Assembly: GCA_964522215.1 (NCBI GenBank)
Contig: CAZFVR010000001.1
Location: forward strand, 62,001-126,000
Length of the DNA stretch: 64,000 nucleotides
DNA from: CAG-390 sp964522215
Lineage (GTDB): Bacteria; Bacillota; Clostridia; Oscillospirales; CAG-272
Reading direction: 5' to 3'
Notes under the pieces: generated by a model
Database searches by the model: none
What the model was told of the DNA's origin: nothing
The model's input: the letters and a program-made list of their open reading frames with translations, nothing else
In this document: one piece after another, positions 27,786-36,761 of the stretch
How the letters are laid out: each line of letters starts with the position of its first letter
How positions within the stretch are numbered: position 1 is the first letter of the stretch
Position numbers and translations under genes: made by a program

Positions 27786-28457
27786 ATGATCTCAAAGCTT
27801 CGCTACCCCTGCCTTGTGCTTGACCATGACGACACTACGGTGCTCTCCACCCCGCAGGTCAACTACCCTGCATTTCTTGACACCATGTCAAAGCTGAGGC
27901 CAAACGCGCCGCACTATGACTACGAAACATTTATTGACTACTGTTTTGACCCCGGCTTTGAGCCGTTCTTTAGGCAGATACTCGACTTTACCGACGAGGA
28001 GATGCGCTTTGAATTTTCAAACTGGCAGAGCTTTGTCAAAAAAACGATCCCTGAGGCTGTGCCGGGGCTTGAGGCGCTTATAAAAAAGCACCACGCGGCG
28101 GGCGGGACGGTATTTGTGGTATCCCACTCCTACACCGATAACATTCTGCGCGACTGGCGGCATAATTTTGACATTCTGCCCGATGGCGTTTACGCGTGGG
28201 AGCTTGGCGCAGGGCGGCGCAAGCCTGACCCATATCCTCTCCTTGACATAATGAAAAAAATGGGCTACCGCGCCGATGAGCTATTAATGGTGGATGACCT
28301 AAAGCCGGGGCTTGATATGGCTCGTGCCGCGGGCGTATGCTTTGCCGCTGCGGGTTGGGCGTGCCAAAGCCATGGGATAGAGAGCTTTATGAGGCGGGAG
28401 AGCGACTGCTATCTTGATAGCATATCAAAGCTTGAGGAGCTGTTATTTATAAAATGA
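27786..28457 (+). CDS. HAD-superfamily phosphatase
   Basis: A 223-residue hydrolase. Motif I is CLVLDHDDTTV (nucleophile and acid/base Asp), motif II TVFVVSHSYT, motif III Lys in GRRKPDP and motif IV LLMVDDLKPGLDMA. A helical cap lies between residues 25 and 105. Substrate is unknown; phosphoglycolate-like or nucleotide phosphates are usual in this group. Four bases overlap the next start (ATGA). Confidence 0.85.
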   Translation: MISKLRYPCLVLDHDDTTVLSTPQVNYPAFLDTMSKLRPNAPHYDYETFIDYCFDPGFEPFFRQILDFTDEEMRFEFSNWQSFVKKTIPEAVPGLEALIKKHHAAGGTVFVVSHSYTDNILRDWRHNFDILPDGVYAWELGAGRRKPDPYPLLDIMKKMGYRADELLMVDDLKPGLDMARAAGVCFAAAGWACQSHGIESFMRRESDCYLDSISKLEELLFIK

Positions 28458-29230
28458 GCGACACAAAAAGAATTCTCAGCTATGTTCGCCGCGCATGCGA
28501 CGACTACAATATGATAGAGGACGGCGACAGGATTGCCGTTGGAATATCCGGCGGCAAGGACTCGATGACGCTGCTGACAGCCCTTGCTGAGATGCGGCGT
28601 TTTTATCCCCGCCGCTATGAGCTTTTGGGCATCAGCATAGACATGGGCTTTGAGGGGATGGATTTTACACCTATTGCCGAGTATTGCCGCGAGCTTGGTG
28701 TGGAATATCACCTGATACCATCGGATATCGCGCAGGTGGTATTTGAGTATCGGCGCGAGCATAACCCCTGCTCGCTTTGCGCCAAAATGCGCCGCGGCGC
28801 GGTAAACAATGCCGCCGCAAGGCTTGGGTGCAACAAGGTGGCCCTCGGGCATCACTTTGACGATGTTGTTGAGACCTTTATGCTCAACCTGTTTTACGAG
28901 GGCAGGATAGGCGTTTTCAGCCCTGTTACATATCTTTCACGCACAAATGTTACCGTGATAAGACCCATGATATACATGCCCGAAAAGGACATTCGCTATT
29001 TTGCCAAAAAGGAGGCACTGCCGATAGTTACCTCCACCTGCCCCGCCGACAAAAACACCGAGCGTGAGGAAATGAAGCAATTTTTGGCTCGGCTCGACCG
29101 CGAGAACCGCGGGCTGAAATATCGCATATACGGCGCGATACAGCGCCGCGAGATAGACGGCTTTAAGGACACGGGTCGAAGGATGTCCGGGATAAAGATA
29201 TATTCCGATGATATCGACGAAAACCAATAA
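28454..29230 (+). CDS. TtcA-like tRNA-thiolating ATP pyrophosphatase
   Basis: A 258-residue PP-loop enzyme. The ATP-binding motif is VGISGGKDSMTLL near residue 33. CSLCAKMRRGAVNNAA holds a CxxC for an Fe-S cluster, and GHHFDDVVETFMLNLFYEG is the TtcA/TilS-type metal region. TtcA makes 2-thiocytidine at position 32 of tRNA. The clostridial branch shares the fold but its exact product is not known from sequence alone. It is translated with the HAD gene and ends before a bidirectional terminator. Confidence 0.85.
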   Translation: MSDTKRILSYVRRACDDYNMIEDGDRIAVGISGGKDSMTLLTALAEMRRFYPRRYELLGISIDMGFEGMDFTPIAEYCRELGVEYHLIPSDIAQVVFEYRREHNPCSLCAKMRRGAVNNAAARLGCNKVALGHHFDDVVETFMLNLFYEGRIGVFSPVTYLSRTNVTVIRPMIYMPEKDIRYFAKKEALPIVTSTCPADKNTEREEMKQFLARLDRENRGLKYRIYGAIQRREIDGFKDTGRRMSGIKIYSDDIDENQ

Positions 29231-29241
29231 AACAAAAAGTC

Positions 29242-29290
29242 GATCGGCACCGCACAGTATAATGTGTGCGGTGCCGATCTTTAATTATTG
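29242..29290. terminator. Bidirectional terminator between the TtcA-like gene and asnA
   Basis: A perfect 15-base stem (29242-29256 with 29265-29279; GATCGGCACCGCACA and its complement) has an 8-base loop. It is followed by TTTAATTA on the plus strand and by TTTTTGTTTTATT past GAC on the minus strand. Confidence 0.9.
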
Positions 29291-29332
29291 ATCTTTATTT
29301 TTGGGGTAGCAATAACGATCGAATTGCCCCGA

Positions 29333-30337
29333 TCACAGCAGGTATATGCCCGCCCGCTCGCATGCCTCGACCTCGGCAGACGGCCAGCAGGAGGCCTGCA
29401 CCTCGCCGATGTGCGCCTTGCGCAAAAAGAACATGCATATTCTCGATTGACCGATGCCGCCGCCTATCGAATAAGGCAGCTCGCCCGCAAGCAAGGCGCG
29501 GTGGAACGGCAGTGAGGCACGCCCGGGGCAGCCTGCCGCAGCCAACTGGCGGCGCATGGCATCCTCATCCACGCGAATGCCCATGCTTGAAAGCTCAAGT
29601 GAGATATCAAGCACCGGATAGTAAACAATAATATCGCCGTTAAGCTCCCAGTCGTCATAGTCGGGGGCGCGGCCGTCATGCGGCTTGCCGGATGCAAGCG
29701 CACCGCCTATCCCCTCCAAAAACACAGCTCCGTATTCACGCGCCGCGCGATATTCGCGCTCCTTGGGTGTAAGATCCGGATATCTCGCCTCAAGCTCGCG
29801 CGTGGTCACAAAGGTGATCTCGGGTGGCAGAAGGTGACCTATAAAATTATAGTCATCGGCGATATAATTCTCCGTCTGTCGCAGGGCATCGTATATATAT
29901 CTTACAGTGGAATGCAACACCTCACGCGTGCGCTCGGATCTGAGTATGACCTTTTCCCAGTCCCACTGGTCAACAAAAACCGAATGGATATTATCCGTCT
30001 CCTCATCGCGGCGGATGGCGTTCATATCGGTATAAAGCCCCTCGCCCGGGGCAAAGCCGTATTTTTTCAGCGCATAGCGCTTCCATTTTGCCAGCGAATG
30101 AACGACCTCAAACCTGCCCTCGCAGTTTTTCATATCAAAGGACACCGGGCGCTCGATACCGCTCAGATCATCGTTAAGTCCCGTGGACGAATCAACGAAC
30201 ACGGGAGCTGAGACACGGCGCAGATTGAGCTGATTGGCAAGATCGGTCTGAAAAAAATCCTTGACCTTTTTTATGGCTATCTGCGTTTGTCTTGCTGTAA
30301 GACTGGACTGGTACCCCTCGGGGAGTATAAGCGGCAT
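29333..30337 (-). CDS. asnA: Aspartate-ammonia ligase
   Basis: AsnA makes asparagine from aspartate, ammonia and ATP. The 334-residue protein, a class II tRNA-synthetase-like fold, shows the family's ALTARQTQIAIKKVKDFF-like start (SSLTARQTQIAIKKVKDFF) and NLRRVSAPVFVD. GLYTDMNAIRRDE, SVFVDQWDWEKVI and the C-terminal YSIGGGIGQSRICMFFL follow. GAGGTGAT precedes the ATG. The leader is only about 50 bases, so a tRNA-sensing T-box is not present. It converges on the TtcA-like gene. Confidence 0.97.
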   Translation of the reverse strand: MPLILPEGYQSSLTARQTQIAIKKVKDFFQTDLANQLNLRRVSAPVFVDSSTGLNDDLSGIERPVSFDMKNCEGRFEVVHSLAKWKRYALKKYGFAPGEGLYTDMNAIRRDEETDNIHSVFVDQWDWEKVILRSERTREVLHSTVRYIYDALRQTENYIADDYNFIGHLLPPEITFVTTRELEARYPDLTPKEREYRAAREYGAVFLEGIGGALASGKPHDGRAPDYDDWELNGDIIVYYPVLDISLELSSMGIRVDEDAMRRQLAAAGCPGRASLPFHRALLAGELPYSIGGGIGQSRICMFFLRKAHIGEVQASCWPSAEVEACERAGIYLL

Positions 30338-30392
30338 GAAATATCACCTCGGTTTTAAGCTTGCGCGGCATGCGCGATAAAAAATATAAGTT

Positions 30393-30421
30393 ATTATACC
30401 ATCATGACGCGCGAATGTCAA
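30393..30421 (-). promoter_or_regulatory. asnA promoter
   Basis: On the minus strand TTGACA (30421-30416) and TATAAT (30398-30393) are 17 bases apart. It lies immediately after the end of the permease gene. Confidence 0.88.
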
Positions 30422-30429
30422 GTTTTTTA

Positions 30430-33321
30430 TCAAAGATTCTCGTTTTTAAGCGCATCAATGGTATTATCATCGCGTATCATACGCATGGTATAGAGCATCG
30501 TGGCAAACACCACCAAAAATACACTGCCGATGGATATGGCTATGCTGTACCATGGGATGTAGAATTCCGCCGAGTATGCCACCTGATTGATATTGTATAT
30601 CGCAAAGGTGATCACCAGTGCCGCCGGCAGACCGAATATCAGTCCCCTTGTGCCGTATTTAATGCACTCATAGTTCATCATCTTTTTAAGCCCGCGGCTC
30701 GTCATCCCGACAGAACGCAGCATTGCAAACTCACGCCGCCTCAAAAGAATGTTAGTGGAGATGGTGTTGAACATATTCACCATCGCTATCATGGAGATAA
30801 GCACAATAAATCCCCACGCAAACACATTAATGACCCTGACGAGCATACGCTCGGCTTCAAGCTCCTCTGAATAATTATAAAGATACGCCTCGTCGATGCC
30901 GTTTGACAGCAGTATCCTGCGCATATCCTCGGCTGCGGACTTGTAGTCATCTACCGCAAAGGCAAAGCTGGTGCGCTGTGAGGTTATCGTGTTTATGTTA
31001 AAGACATCACGGTACAGCACGTCATGCATTGAAATCGGATAAACAAAGCACATCTCCCCTGCTATATCCGCTACCATCGGGCGTGCCTCTGTCGCAGCTG
31101 CAACGCGCACCGGGGTCTCCACGATCGCTTCATCCTCGCCAAGAACTATGGCCTTTGAGCGGTCATATCCCTCGCCGCTCTCCCGGACCTCCTTGACATA
31201 TGCATTCTCGTAATAATAATAGGTCTCCTTGTCCGAGCCATCCCACCGCGTCTCCATCAAACTGTAGCCGTCGATATTGCGATACGACTTGACGTTTACC
31301 GTAAGCGGCAGAGATGTGGACTTTACAACGCTCGTTTTATAGACGTGCGATGCGCCGTTTTCATAATACTTGACCTTAAGATCACCGCAAAGTATGGCCT
31401 GCGGAGCCTCGCGGTCATAGTACGCATCGGCATTCAGCTTGTTTTGGGTGCAAAACTCGCGGAAGCTATCATCATCAAGGAAAACAACTTGGCCCGACAT
31501 AAAGAATGCATCATCGCCTATCTCCTCGGCATTAAAGATCTCGGCATTTTTTATAAGCTGCGGGTCGGCATCCGCGCGGGAGAGCATAAAATCAAACATT
31601 GAAAACTTGTATTTGGTACTCTGCCGCACACCCTCCACGGCGCAAAGCTTTTCGTACATCTCATCGGCGGTTGGCGTGTTATCCACACTATCGGCAGTCT
31701 TCCAGTGGGTGTAGCCCAGATCTATCCCCTCGTTGGTACTGTACGCGCCCGCTGCATCGGTAAGATAGGAGCAAAAGGATGATGCCGAGATGAAAAGCGT
31801 AACGCTCAAAAAGATGGATATTACCGTTGAGCGATATCTTTTGCGGTTGCGCGAAAAGTTTTTGGCGGCCATCATGCCCTCAAAGCCGAACAGCCATTTG
31901 GTGATGGGGGAGGAACGCACATCGCGGCGGCGTAGCTTTACATCCGCGCTTTGACGTATCGCCTCGACCGGTGAGAGCTTCATAGCGCGGCGAGCGGGCA
32001 TCCACGCCGATACGAGAGCGGTAAATAAGCATACAAGGGCGGCAAGGAGCAGTCCTGCCGGGGTTATTGCAAGGTGCATCTCCACCGCGCCGGCCGCACC
32101 GGATGTAGAGGTCACCAAAAAGCCGAACTGATCCCTAAGGCACCAAAATGTCACGCCAATGCCCACGCACCCGGCTATCATTCCAATGGGAATGCCAACG
32201 CCGCACAGCACGAGCGCCTCAAATATCACACTGCCGCGGATCTGCCGCCCGGTCGCACCAACGGATTTGAGCATTCCGAACTGTCGTGTACGCTCACCTA
32301 CGGATATTGAGAACGAGTTGTATATCAGAGAGACGGAACCGAAAAAGATAAGCAAAAACAACACCGTCACCATGCCTGTTGCCACCTTTCCTGTACTGCT
32401 GTTGGCAAATGAGCCGTAGTAGTTCAGCAGACTGCCGTGGCGGCGAAGATCTCCGCTTTGCGGATGCGCGGCAACATATTTACCAAAGCCGCGCGGATCA
32501 TCAAGCGTAAAGAAGACGCGATAGCTATCGCCATCTGCATCGATATCCGCACTGCTCGATGCATCGCCATCGTATGTCAAAGCGGTATACCCGGGCGAAT
32601 CGTAATATTCGATAGTGCGGTCAAGTCGTTCAAATATGCCGACAACGGTGTAGCTGATATCCTTGGTATCCACTATCGATTCCTGCCACAGAATACTGTC
32701 GTCTGCAGCGACCTCCGCGATCTCGCCGGATTCACCGGAATCGTCAGTCTTCTCCGTCCATTTCGATCCATCGGAGTCGCTTGTGGCCTTTACACTGTAA
32801 AGAAGATAATCGTTGGCACCAAGAGTATCTCCATACTCGTTCACGCGCTGACCTACAGACAGCGTCAGCGTATCCCCTACCTTTACACCATCCGAATAAG
32901 CGCGCATAAGGTGAGTGGGGAGCGCTATCTCCTTTTCGTTTTGCGGCATGCGGCCATCCAGCATCCGCACCGATATCAGCTCATCGATATTCGAGTCTGC
33001 CGCACATATAAGGAGATATGGCTTTTGGATATCATCGCGGCGTATTACAGACCACCCGACGGTGCGCAGCTTTGAGGTTTTGTGTATCCCCTCTTGCACC
33101 GCCAGTGCCTCCGCCTCGCTCGCGCTCATGTTGGTATAATAGCCGTGGAAAGCTCCAGATGCGGCTACCTCGTTGCGGATCAAAAACTGCACGGCGCTGT
33201 AAACGGATTCAACAACGGCCGTAAACATGGCCATGGAGATAATTATCCCTATGATGGTCACCAGCGTGCGCACACGGTTCTTTTTGAGCGCGCGCAATGT
33301 GAATTTTTGAAAGATGCTCAT
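30430..33321 (-). CDS. ABC transporter permease with two FtsX domains
   Basis: A 963-residue integral membrane protein. After an N-terminal helix (RVRTLVTIIGIIISMAMFTAV) comes an extracellular region. The first FtsX domain follows (three helices near 310-440, with GERTRQFGMLKSVGATGRQIR). A second N-terminal-like helix lies near 480, then a large extracellular domain. The second FtsX domain is at the C-terminus, with LLRRREFAMLRSVGMTSRG. The layout suits export or extraction of peptides, lipids or antibiotics rather than import. Its ATG overlaps the ATPase gene by four bases. A two-component system lies directly upstream, as with antibiotic-sensing Bce/Vex-type modules, though this permease is longer than BceB. 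Confidence 0.9.
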   Translation of the reverse strand: MSIFQKFTLRALKKNRVRTLVTIIGIIISMAMFTAVVESVYSAVQFLIRNEVAASGAFHGYYTNMSASEAEALAVQEGIHKTSKLRTVGWSVIRRDDIQKPYLLICAADSNIDELISVRMLDGRMPQNEKEIALPTHLMRAYSDGVKVGDTLTLSVGQRVNEYGDTLGANDYLLYSVKATSDSDGSKWTEKTDDSGESGEIAEVAADDSILWQESIVDTKDISYTVVGIFERLDRTIEYYDSPGYTALTYDGDASSSADIDADGDSYRVFFTLDDPRGFGKYVAAHPQSGDLRRHGSLLNYYGSFANSSTGKVATGMVTVLFLLIFFGSVSLIYNSFSISVGERTRQFGMLKSVGATGRQIRGSVIFEALVLCGVGIPIGMIAGCVGIGVTFWCLRDQFGFLVTSTSGAAGAVEMHLAITPAGLLLAALVCLFTALVSAWMPARRAMKLSPVEAIRQSADVKLRRRDVRSSPITKWLFGFEGMMAAKNFSRNRKRYRSTVISIFLSVTLFISASSFCSYLTDAAGAYSTNEGIDLGYTHWKTADSVDNTPTADEMYEKLCAVEGVRQSTKYKFSMFDFMLSRADADPQLIKNAEIFNAEEIGDDAFFMSGQVVFLDDDSFREFCTQNKLNADAYYDREAPQAILCGDLKVKYYENGASHVYKTSVVKSTSLPLTVNVKSYRNIDGYSLMETRWDGSDKETYYYYENAYVKEVRESGEGYDRSKAIVLGEDEAIVETPVRVAAATEARPMVADIAGEMCFVYPISMHDVLYRDVFNINTITSQRTSFAFAVDDYKSAAEDMRRILLSNGIDEAYLYNYSEELEAERMLVRVINVFAWGFIVLISMIAMVNMFNTISTNILLRRREFAMLRSVGMTSRGLKKMMNYECIKYGTRGLIFGLPAALVITFAIYNINQVAYSAEFYIPWYSIAISIGSVFLVVFATMLYTMRMIRDDNTIDALKNENL

Positions 33322-34010
33322 TGTCCGCGCTCCCTTATGCGCTCGTCGCGCACTATCCTGCCGTCCTCTATCGCTATCACGCGGTCGGCACGCAGGGCAA
33401 TATCCTCATCGTGTGTTATGATGATAAGCGTTTGGTCGTATTTTTGATTTGAAAGACGTAAAAGCTCCAAAATATCGCGGCTGTTTTGCGAATCAAGGTT
33501 CCCGGTAGGTTCATCAGCCAAGACCACGGCGGGTGCGTTCATGAGCGCGCGACCGATGGACACGCGCTGTTGCTGACCGCCCGACAACTGATTTGGCAGA
33601 TTTTTGCGCCTGCCTGACAGCCCCAGGATGCGCAACAGCTCGTCAAGGCGCTCCTCGTTTATCTTTCTGCCGTCCATCAGGACCGGCAGGGTGATATTCT
33701 CCACCACGTCCAGCACCGGGATCAGATTGTAAAACTGATATATAAGCCCCACCTCACGGCGGCGGAAGATGGCAAGCTGATCCTCGTCCTGTGCGTAGAC
33801 ATCCTGTCCGTTCATATACACCTTGCCGCTTGTGGGACGGTCCACGCCGCCCAGAATGTGCAGCAGGGTCGATTTGCCCGAGCCTGACGGTCCGATAATG
33901 GCAACAAACTCGCCTTTCTCGACCGAAAAGGACACATCGTCCACTGCCCTGACCTCGTTATCTCCCTTGCCGTATATTTTCTTTAAATGCTCAACTTTAA
34001 GTATCTCCAT
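33318..34010 (-). CDS. ABC transporter ATP-binding protein (MacB/LolD type)
   Basis: A 230-residue ATPase partner of the FtsX permease. It has Walker A GPSGSGKST near residue 40, Q-loop YQFYNLIPVL, signature LSGGQQQRVSIGRAL, Walker B VVLADEPTGNLD and H-loop IIITHDE. The DEPTGNLD form and YNLIPVLDVVENI are typical of the LolD/MacB/VexB group that works with FtsX-type permeases. A TATAAT-type -10 with repeat elements lies upstream at 34092-34150. Confidence 0.95.
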   Translation of the reverse strand: MEILKVEHLKKIYGKGDNEVRAVDDVSFSVEKGEFVAIIGPSGSGKSTLLHILGGVDRPTSGKVYMNGQDVYAQDEDQLAIFRRREVGLIYQFYNLIPVLDVVENITLPVLMDGRKINEERLDELLRILGLSGRRKNLPNQLSGGQQQRVSIGRALMNAPAVVLADEPTGNLDSQNSRDILELLRLSNQKYDQTLIIITHDEDIALRADRVIAIEDGRIVRDERIRERGQ

Positions 34011-34091
34011 TTACTTCTCCTCTCAACAACGTGATTCTGGGATGCCCCGCGGCACCGTCTGTCTGGAACACCCTCATCCTCTGATGTTAGA

Positions 34092-34150
34092 ATTATAGCA
34101 AAATAAAGTGACACTCCGGTGACAGATCGATAAGAGGATCGTCACCGGAG
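34092..34150 (-). promoter_or_regulatory. Likely regulated promoter of the ABC exporter genes
   Basis: Minus strand: TATAAT at 34097-34092, but the 17-spaced -35 position reads ACCGGA, not consensus. Two direct repeats TGTCAC (34124-34119 and 34113-34108) are offset by 11 bases. CTCCGGTGAC/GTCACCGGAG (34114-34123 and 34141-34150) forms a perfect 10-base inverted repeat. A plus-strand T-run follows that repeat at 34155, so it could also act as a terminator on the strand without genes. I read it as a probable site for the neighbouring OmpR-type regulator. Confidence 0.5.
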
Positions 34151-34215
34151 GGGCTTTTTTATCATATTCGATATCTGCGCATGTCATTGTCGACCTCTCG
34201 GCCCTGTCTCAACCG

Positions 34216-35211
34216 TCACACAACGCTCTTATAAAATCTCACCGTAAACATAGCACCGCCGCCTTTTGCGTTTTGCGCCTTTACCGTTCCGTTTTGCGCG
34301 GCAATTACAGACCTGGCAAGCGCCAGTCCGATACCGACACTGCCGACATCGGCATTTTTGCCTTTGTAGAAACGTTCAAACAGGTGCGGGATGTCCTCCG
34401 CAGCAAAGCCATCGCCGCTGTCGCGTATGACTATCTCGGTGTAAAGCGCAGTTTCGGCTGCCTTGATCTCAATACATCCGCCGGTGGGTGTGTGTTCCAT
34501 ACAGTTTTTTAGAATATTACCTATTGCCTCAACACTCCATGCCATGTCGCCGAGATAGCAAACGTCCGAAGCCTCCACGCGCACCTCCTGCCCGCGAAGC
34601 TCCATTGAAATGCGAAACGGATCAAGCGCGCGCCGAATAAGCTCTCTCACCGTCACCCGCTCACAGCGGATCTCCGCTGTACCGGCATCTATCTTTGCCA
34701 TTTTAAGCAACGCCTCTATCAGCCAATCCACGCGGCGCAGAGTGCGCAAAAGATCGCGCGTGAGTTTTAACCGCCGCTCGTCATCGATATCCTCCTCGGA
34801 TAGGAGCGAGATCGTGAGGTTCATTGCCGTCAGCGGTGTGCGGAGCTGATGCGAGATATCCGCTATTGCATCCGTCAGGCGCAGTTTGTCTCGCTCCAGT
34901 GCGTCCGCCTGCTCGCGCAAACGGACGGTCATTTTTGTCACCTCGCTCTTAAGAATAGCCAGCTCTCCCTCGCGGCTTTCGGAGGGCAGGATATCGATCT
35001 GACTGTGCAGGATCCTATCTATGCTCTGCGCCAAGCGCGAGATATTATTGTTGCGGCGTATCGTGAAGATCAAAAAGATCAGGATATACACCGCACCGGT
35101 CGCGAGCATGATCGCCCCCGCAACGGGGGTCACAAAAAAGCCCACGGCGGTGCTGACGGTCAGCAGACCGACCTGCAAGGCTACACTGCGCCAAAGATCC
35201 GGGTCACGCAT
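34216..35211 (-). CDS. Sensor histidine kinase of the ABC exporter module
   Basis: A 331-residue membrane kinase. Two close hydrophobic segments near residues 10-55 have almost no extracellular loop, as in intramembrane-sensing kinases. A HAMP-like linker follows. The H-box DISHQLRTPLTAM is near 120, then the N-box NILKNCMEHT, DSGDGF and GIGLALARSV. I start at ATG 35211, with CAGGTG six bases upstream; an in-frame TTG at 35247 is the alternative. It lies between its response regulator and the exporter, so stimulus detection through the ABC transporter is plausible. Confidence 0.9.
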   Translation of the reverse strand: MRDPDLWRSVALQVGLLTVSTAVGFFVTPVAGAIMLATGAVYILIFLIFTIRRNNNISRLAQSIDRILHSQIDILPSESREGELAILKSEVTKMTVRLREQADALERDKLRLTDAIADISHQLRTPLTAMNLTISLLSEEDIDDERRLKLTRDLLRTLRRVDWLIEALLKMAKIDAGTAEIRCERVTVRELIRRALDPFRISMELRGQEVRVEASDVCYLGDMAWSVEAIGNILKNCMEHTPTGGCIEIKAAETALYTEIVIRDSGDGFAAEDIPHLFERFYKGKNADVGSVGIGLALARSVIAAQNGTVKAQNAKGGGAMFTVRFYKSVV

Positions 35212-35346
35212 ATAAAACACCTGCCATCTCTGTGGCTGATACCGCAAGGATGGTACTACCTTTCCGAAAGTTTAAAAAGCTAAAAAGCCAAAGATCCAAA
35301 AGCATGACCCAATGAGCCGCGCTTGGTCCGGGCCGGTCTTAAAATG

Positions 35347-35360
35347 TCCCCCCGGGGGGA
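35347..35360. repeat. Perfect 14-base palindrome TCCCCCCGGGGGGA
   Basis: Six Cs followed by six Gs, flanked by T and A, 11 bases beyond the response-regulator stop codon. It lies in the 159-base gap before the kinase start at 35211. No T-run adjoins it. It could be a transcript-stability hairpin or a protein site; nothing else is recognised in the gap. Confidence 0.5.
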
Positions 35361-35370
35361 GATATTAAGA

Positions 35371-36042
35371 TCAATCAACGCGATAGCCCATACCGCGTAT
35401 CGTTTTTATAAGTTGCGGATCCTGCGGATCGTCCTCGATCTTTTCCCGCAGACGCTTTATATAGACTGTCAACGTGTTATCGTTTACAAAATCACCGGAG
35501 GCATCCCATATCTCGTCAAGCAGGCGGGTGCGAGAGAGCAGGCGGCCGCGATTTGACAAAAAAACAAGCAGAATACGATATTCAAGCGCCGATAGCGCTA
35601 TCTCCGTGCCGTTTTTGCAAACACTACCCTTATCGATATCAACAGAAATATCCCCAAGCTCTATCACGTTGCGCGAGCCGCCACTGCGGCGCAGCACGTT
35701 TTTTATCCGCTGTATCAGCTCACGTGCGCGAAAGGGCTTTGCTATATAATCGTCAGCCCCCATCTCAAGACCGCGGCAAACGCTGTCCTCATCCCCCGAT
35801 GCCGTTAAAAATATGACAGGCAGGCGATATCTGCTTTTTATCTCGTTGCAAAGCGAAAAACCGTTGCCCTCCGCCAGCGAAAGATCAAGCAGAGCAATAT
35901 CCGGCACCGCCCCCTGCTCCAGCGCATGCAGAGCCTCTGTTTGGCCGTTCCTGACCGTCACCGCGAATCCCTCGCCGCGCAAAATGTCGGAAAGCGGGTC
36001 AACTATCCCCGGATCATCCTCTACCAATAAGATCTTGTACAT
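35371..36042 (-). CDS. OmpR-family response regulator
   Basis: A 223-residue regulator. The receiver domain has the acidic pair EDD at 8-10, phospho-acceptor D53 in LLDLSL, and the conserved Thr/Lys (FLTASGDED, AKPFRARELI). The winged helix is at the C-terminus with LSALEYRILLVFL and the recognition-helix region NDNTLTVYIKRLREKI. It has its own consensus promoter. With the kinase and the ABC exporter it forms a sensing-and-export module; direct repeats before the ATPase gene are candidate targets. Confidence 0.94.
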   Translation of the reverse strand: MYKILLVEDDPGIVDPLSDILRGEGFAVTVRNGQTEALHALEQGAVPDIALLDLSLAEGNGFSLCNEIKSRYRLPVIFLTASGDEDSVCRGLEMGADDYIAKPFRARELIQRIKNVLRRSGGSRNVIELGDISVDIDKGSVCKNGTEIALSALEYRILLVFLSNRGRLLSRTRLLDEIWDASGDFVNDNTLTVYIKRLREKIEDDPQDPQLIKTIRGMGYRVD

Positions 36043-36077
36043 TTATAATTTGTGCCTCCGCAAGCTTTGATATTTTT

Positions 36078-36106
36078 AGTATATCACAAAACAACAGGAT
36101 TGTAAA
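36078..36106 (-). promoter_or_regulatory. Response regulator promoter
   Basis: On the minus strand TTTACA (36106-36101) and TATACT (36083-36078) are 17 bases apart, 36 bases before the start codon. Confidence 0.78.
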
Positions 36107-36124
36107 GACTCGAACCCCCTAAAT

Positions 36125-36156
36125 ATAAAAAAGGCTATCGCGCAAGCAATAGCCTT
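36125..36156 (-). terminator. Terminator after the decayed permease gene
   Basis: AAGGCTAT/ATAGCCTT (36149-36156 with 36131-36138) is followed on the minus strand by TTTTTTATATTT. Confidence 0.85.
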
Positions 36157-36188
36157 GGCGACATAACCATGTGAAAATGCGAGACGGA

Positions 36189-36560
36189 TCATTCAAACCT
36201 CAATGCATCCGTAACCTTGATATTAGCAGCATATAGCCTCGGTACAATACTGCAAACCATTGCTTCCGCAATGCCAACCAACACCGGCAGGATCAACCGA
36301 GCTGCTCCTATGTTGATTTTAATAGATACAAAGAAATTTGAGATCATAAATACTTCTGCACACTTGAAAAAATAAAAACTTACGATCACCGCCGCAACTG
36401 ATGCTACAAACGCGATCGTTATCATTTCAAGCATAATTTGAAATGCAATATCCGTTTTACCGGCACCAAATGAACGCCTTAAGCGTACCTATATCCTCTG
36501 ATCGATACAACCATCAAATAACTATCCATAATTAATATGCTGAACTTGACAGTTCGCACA
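36189..36560 (-). pseudogene. Remnant of an FtsX-like permease gene
   Basis: The minus strand encodes FGAGKTDIAFQIMLEMITIAF, a further helix, and the ending YAANIKVTDALRFE, a common C-terminus of FtsX-type permeases. Just upstream, in another frame, lies ILIMDSYLMVVSIRGYRYA, the usual preceding helix and loop; it then stops, so a frameshift separates the two. Only the last FtsX domain's second half remains, and the rest of a normal permease is missing. The fragment is more AT-rich than its neighbours. A promoter-like pair, an AAAGGAG site and a terminator flank it, suggesting internal deletion of a former gene. Confidence 0.7.
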
Positions 36561-36586
36561 TAACTCCTTTTCACCTTTCCAATTCC

Positions 36587-36613
36587 ATTATATCATAAAA
36601 GAGGTATTGTCAA
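36587..36613 (-). promoter_or_regulatory. Relict promoter of the decayed permease gene
   Basis: On the minus strand TTGACA (36613-36608) and TATAAT (36592-36587) are only 15 bases apart, shorter than optimal. An AAAGGAG site lies downstream near 36565. Confidence 0.45.
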
Positions 36614-36683
36614 GTGGTTTTTTGAAATTTGGTGATTTAATTCAAGTAAAAATGCTGCCGTTACAAGTCTTATATAAAAGCGC

Positions 36684-36720
36684 AAGGCCCACATCTCTCT
36701 CAAGGAAAAATGTGGGCCTT
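36684..36720 (-). terminator. Terminator after gap
   Basis: An 11-base perfect stem, AAGGCCCACAT (36684-36694) with ATGTGGGCCTT (36710-36720), is followed on the minus strand by GCGCTTTTATA. Confidence 0.8.
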
Positions 36721-36761
36721 ATTTGGCTATTTAAGCTTTTACGTACTTATATTACTCAGTC

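Noticed and set aside
29290..30430. A possible T-box or other leader riboswitch for asnA
   Set aside because: The promoter at 30393-30421 leaves only about 50 bases of leader, too short for a T-box.
36600..36760. A tRNA or small RNA gene near the gap terminator
   Set aside because: Only a simple terminator stem is present; no cloverleaf or conserved small-RNA motif could be seen.
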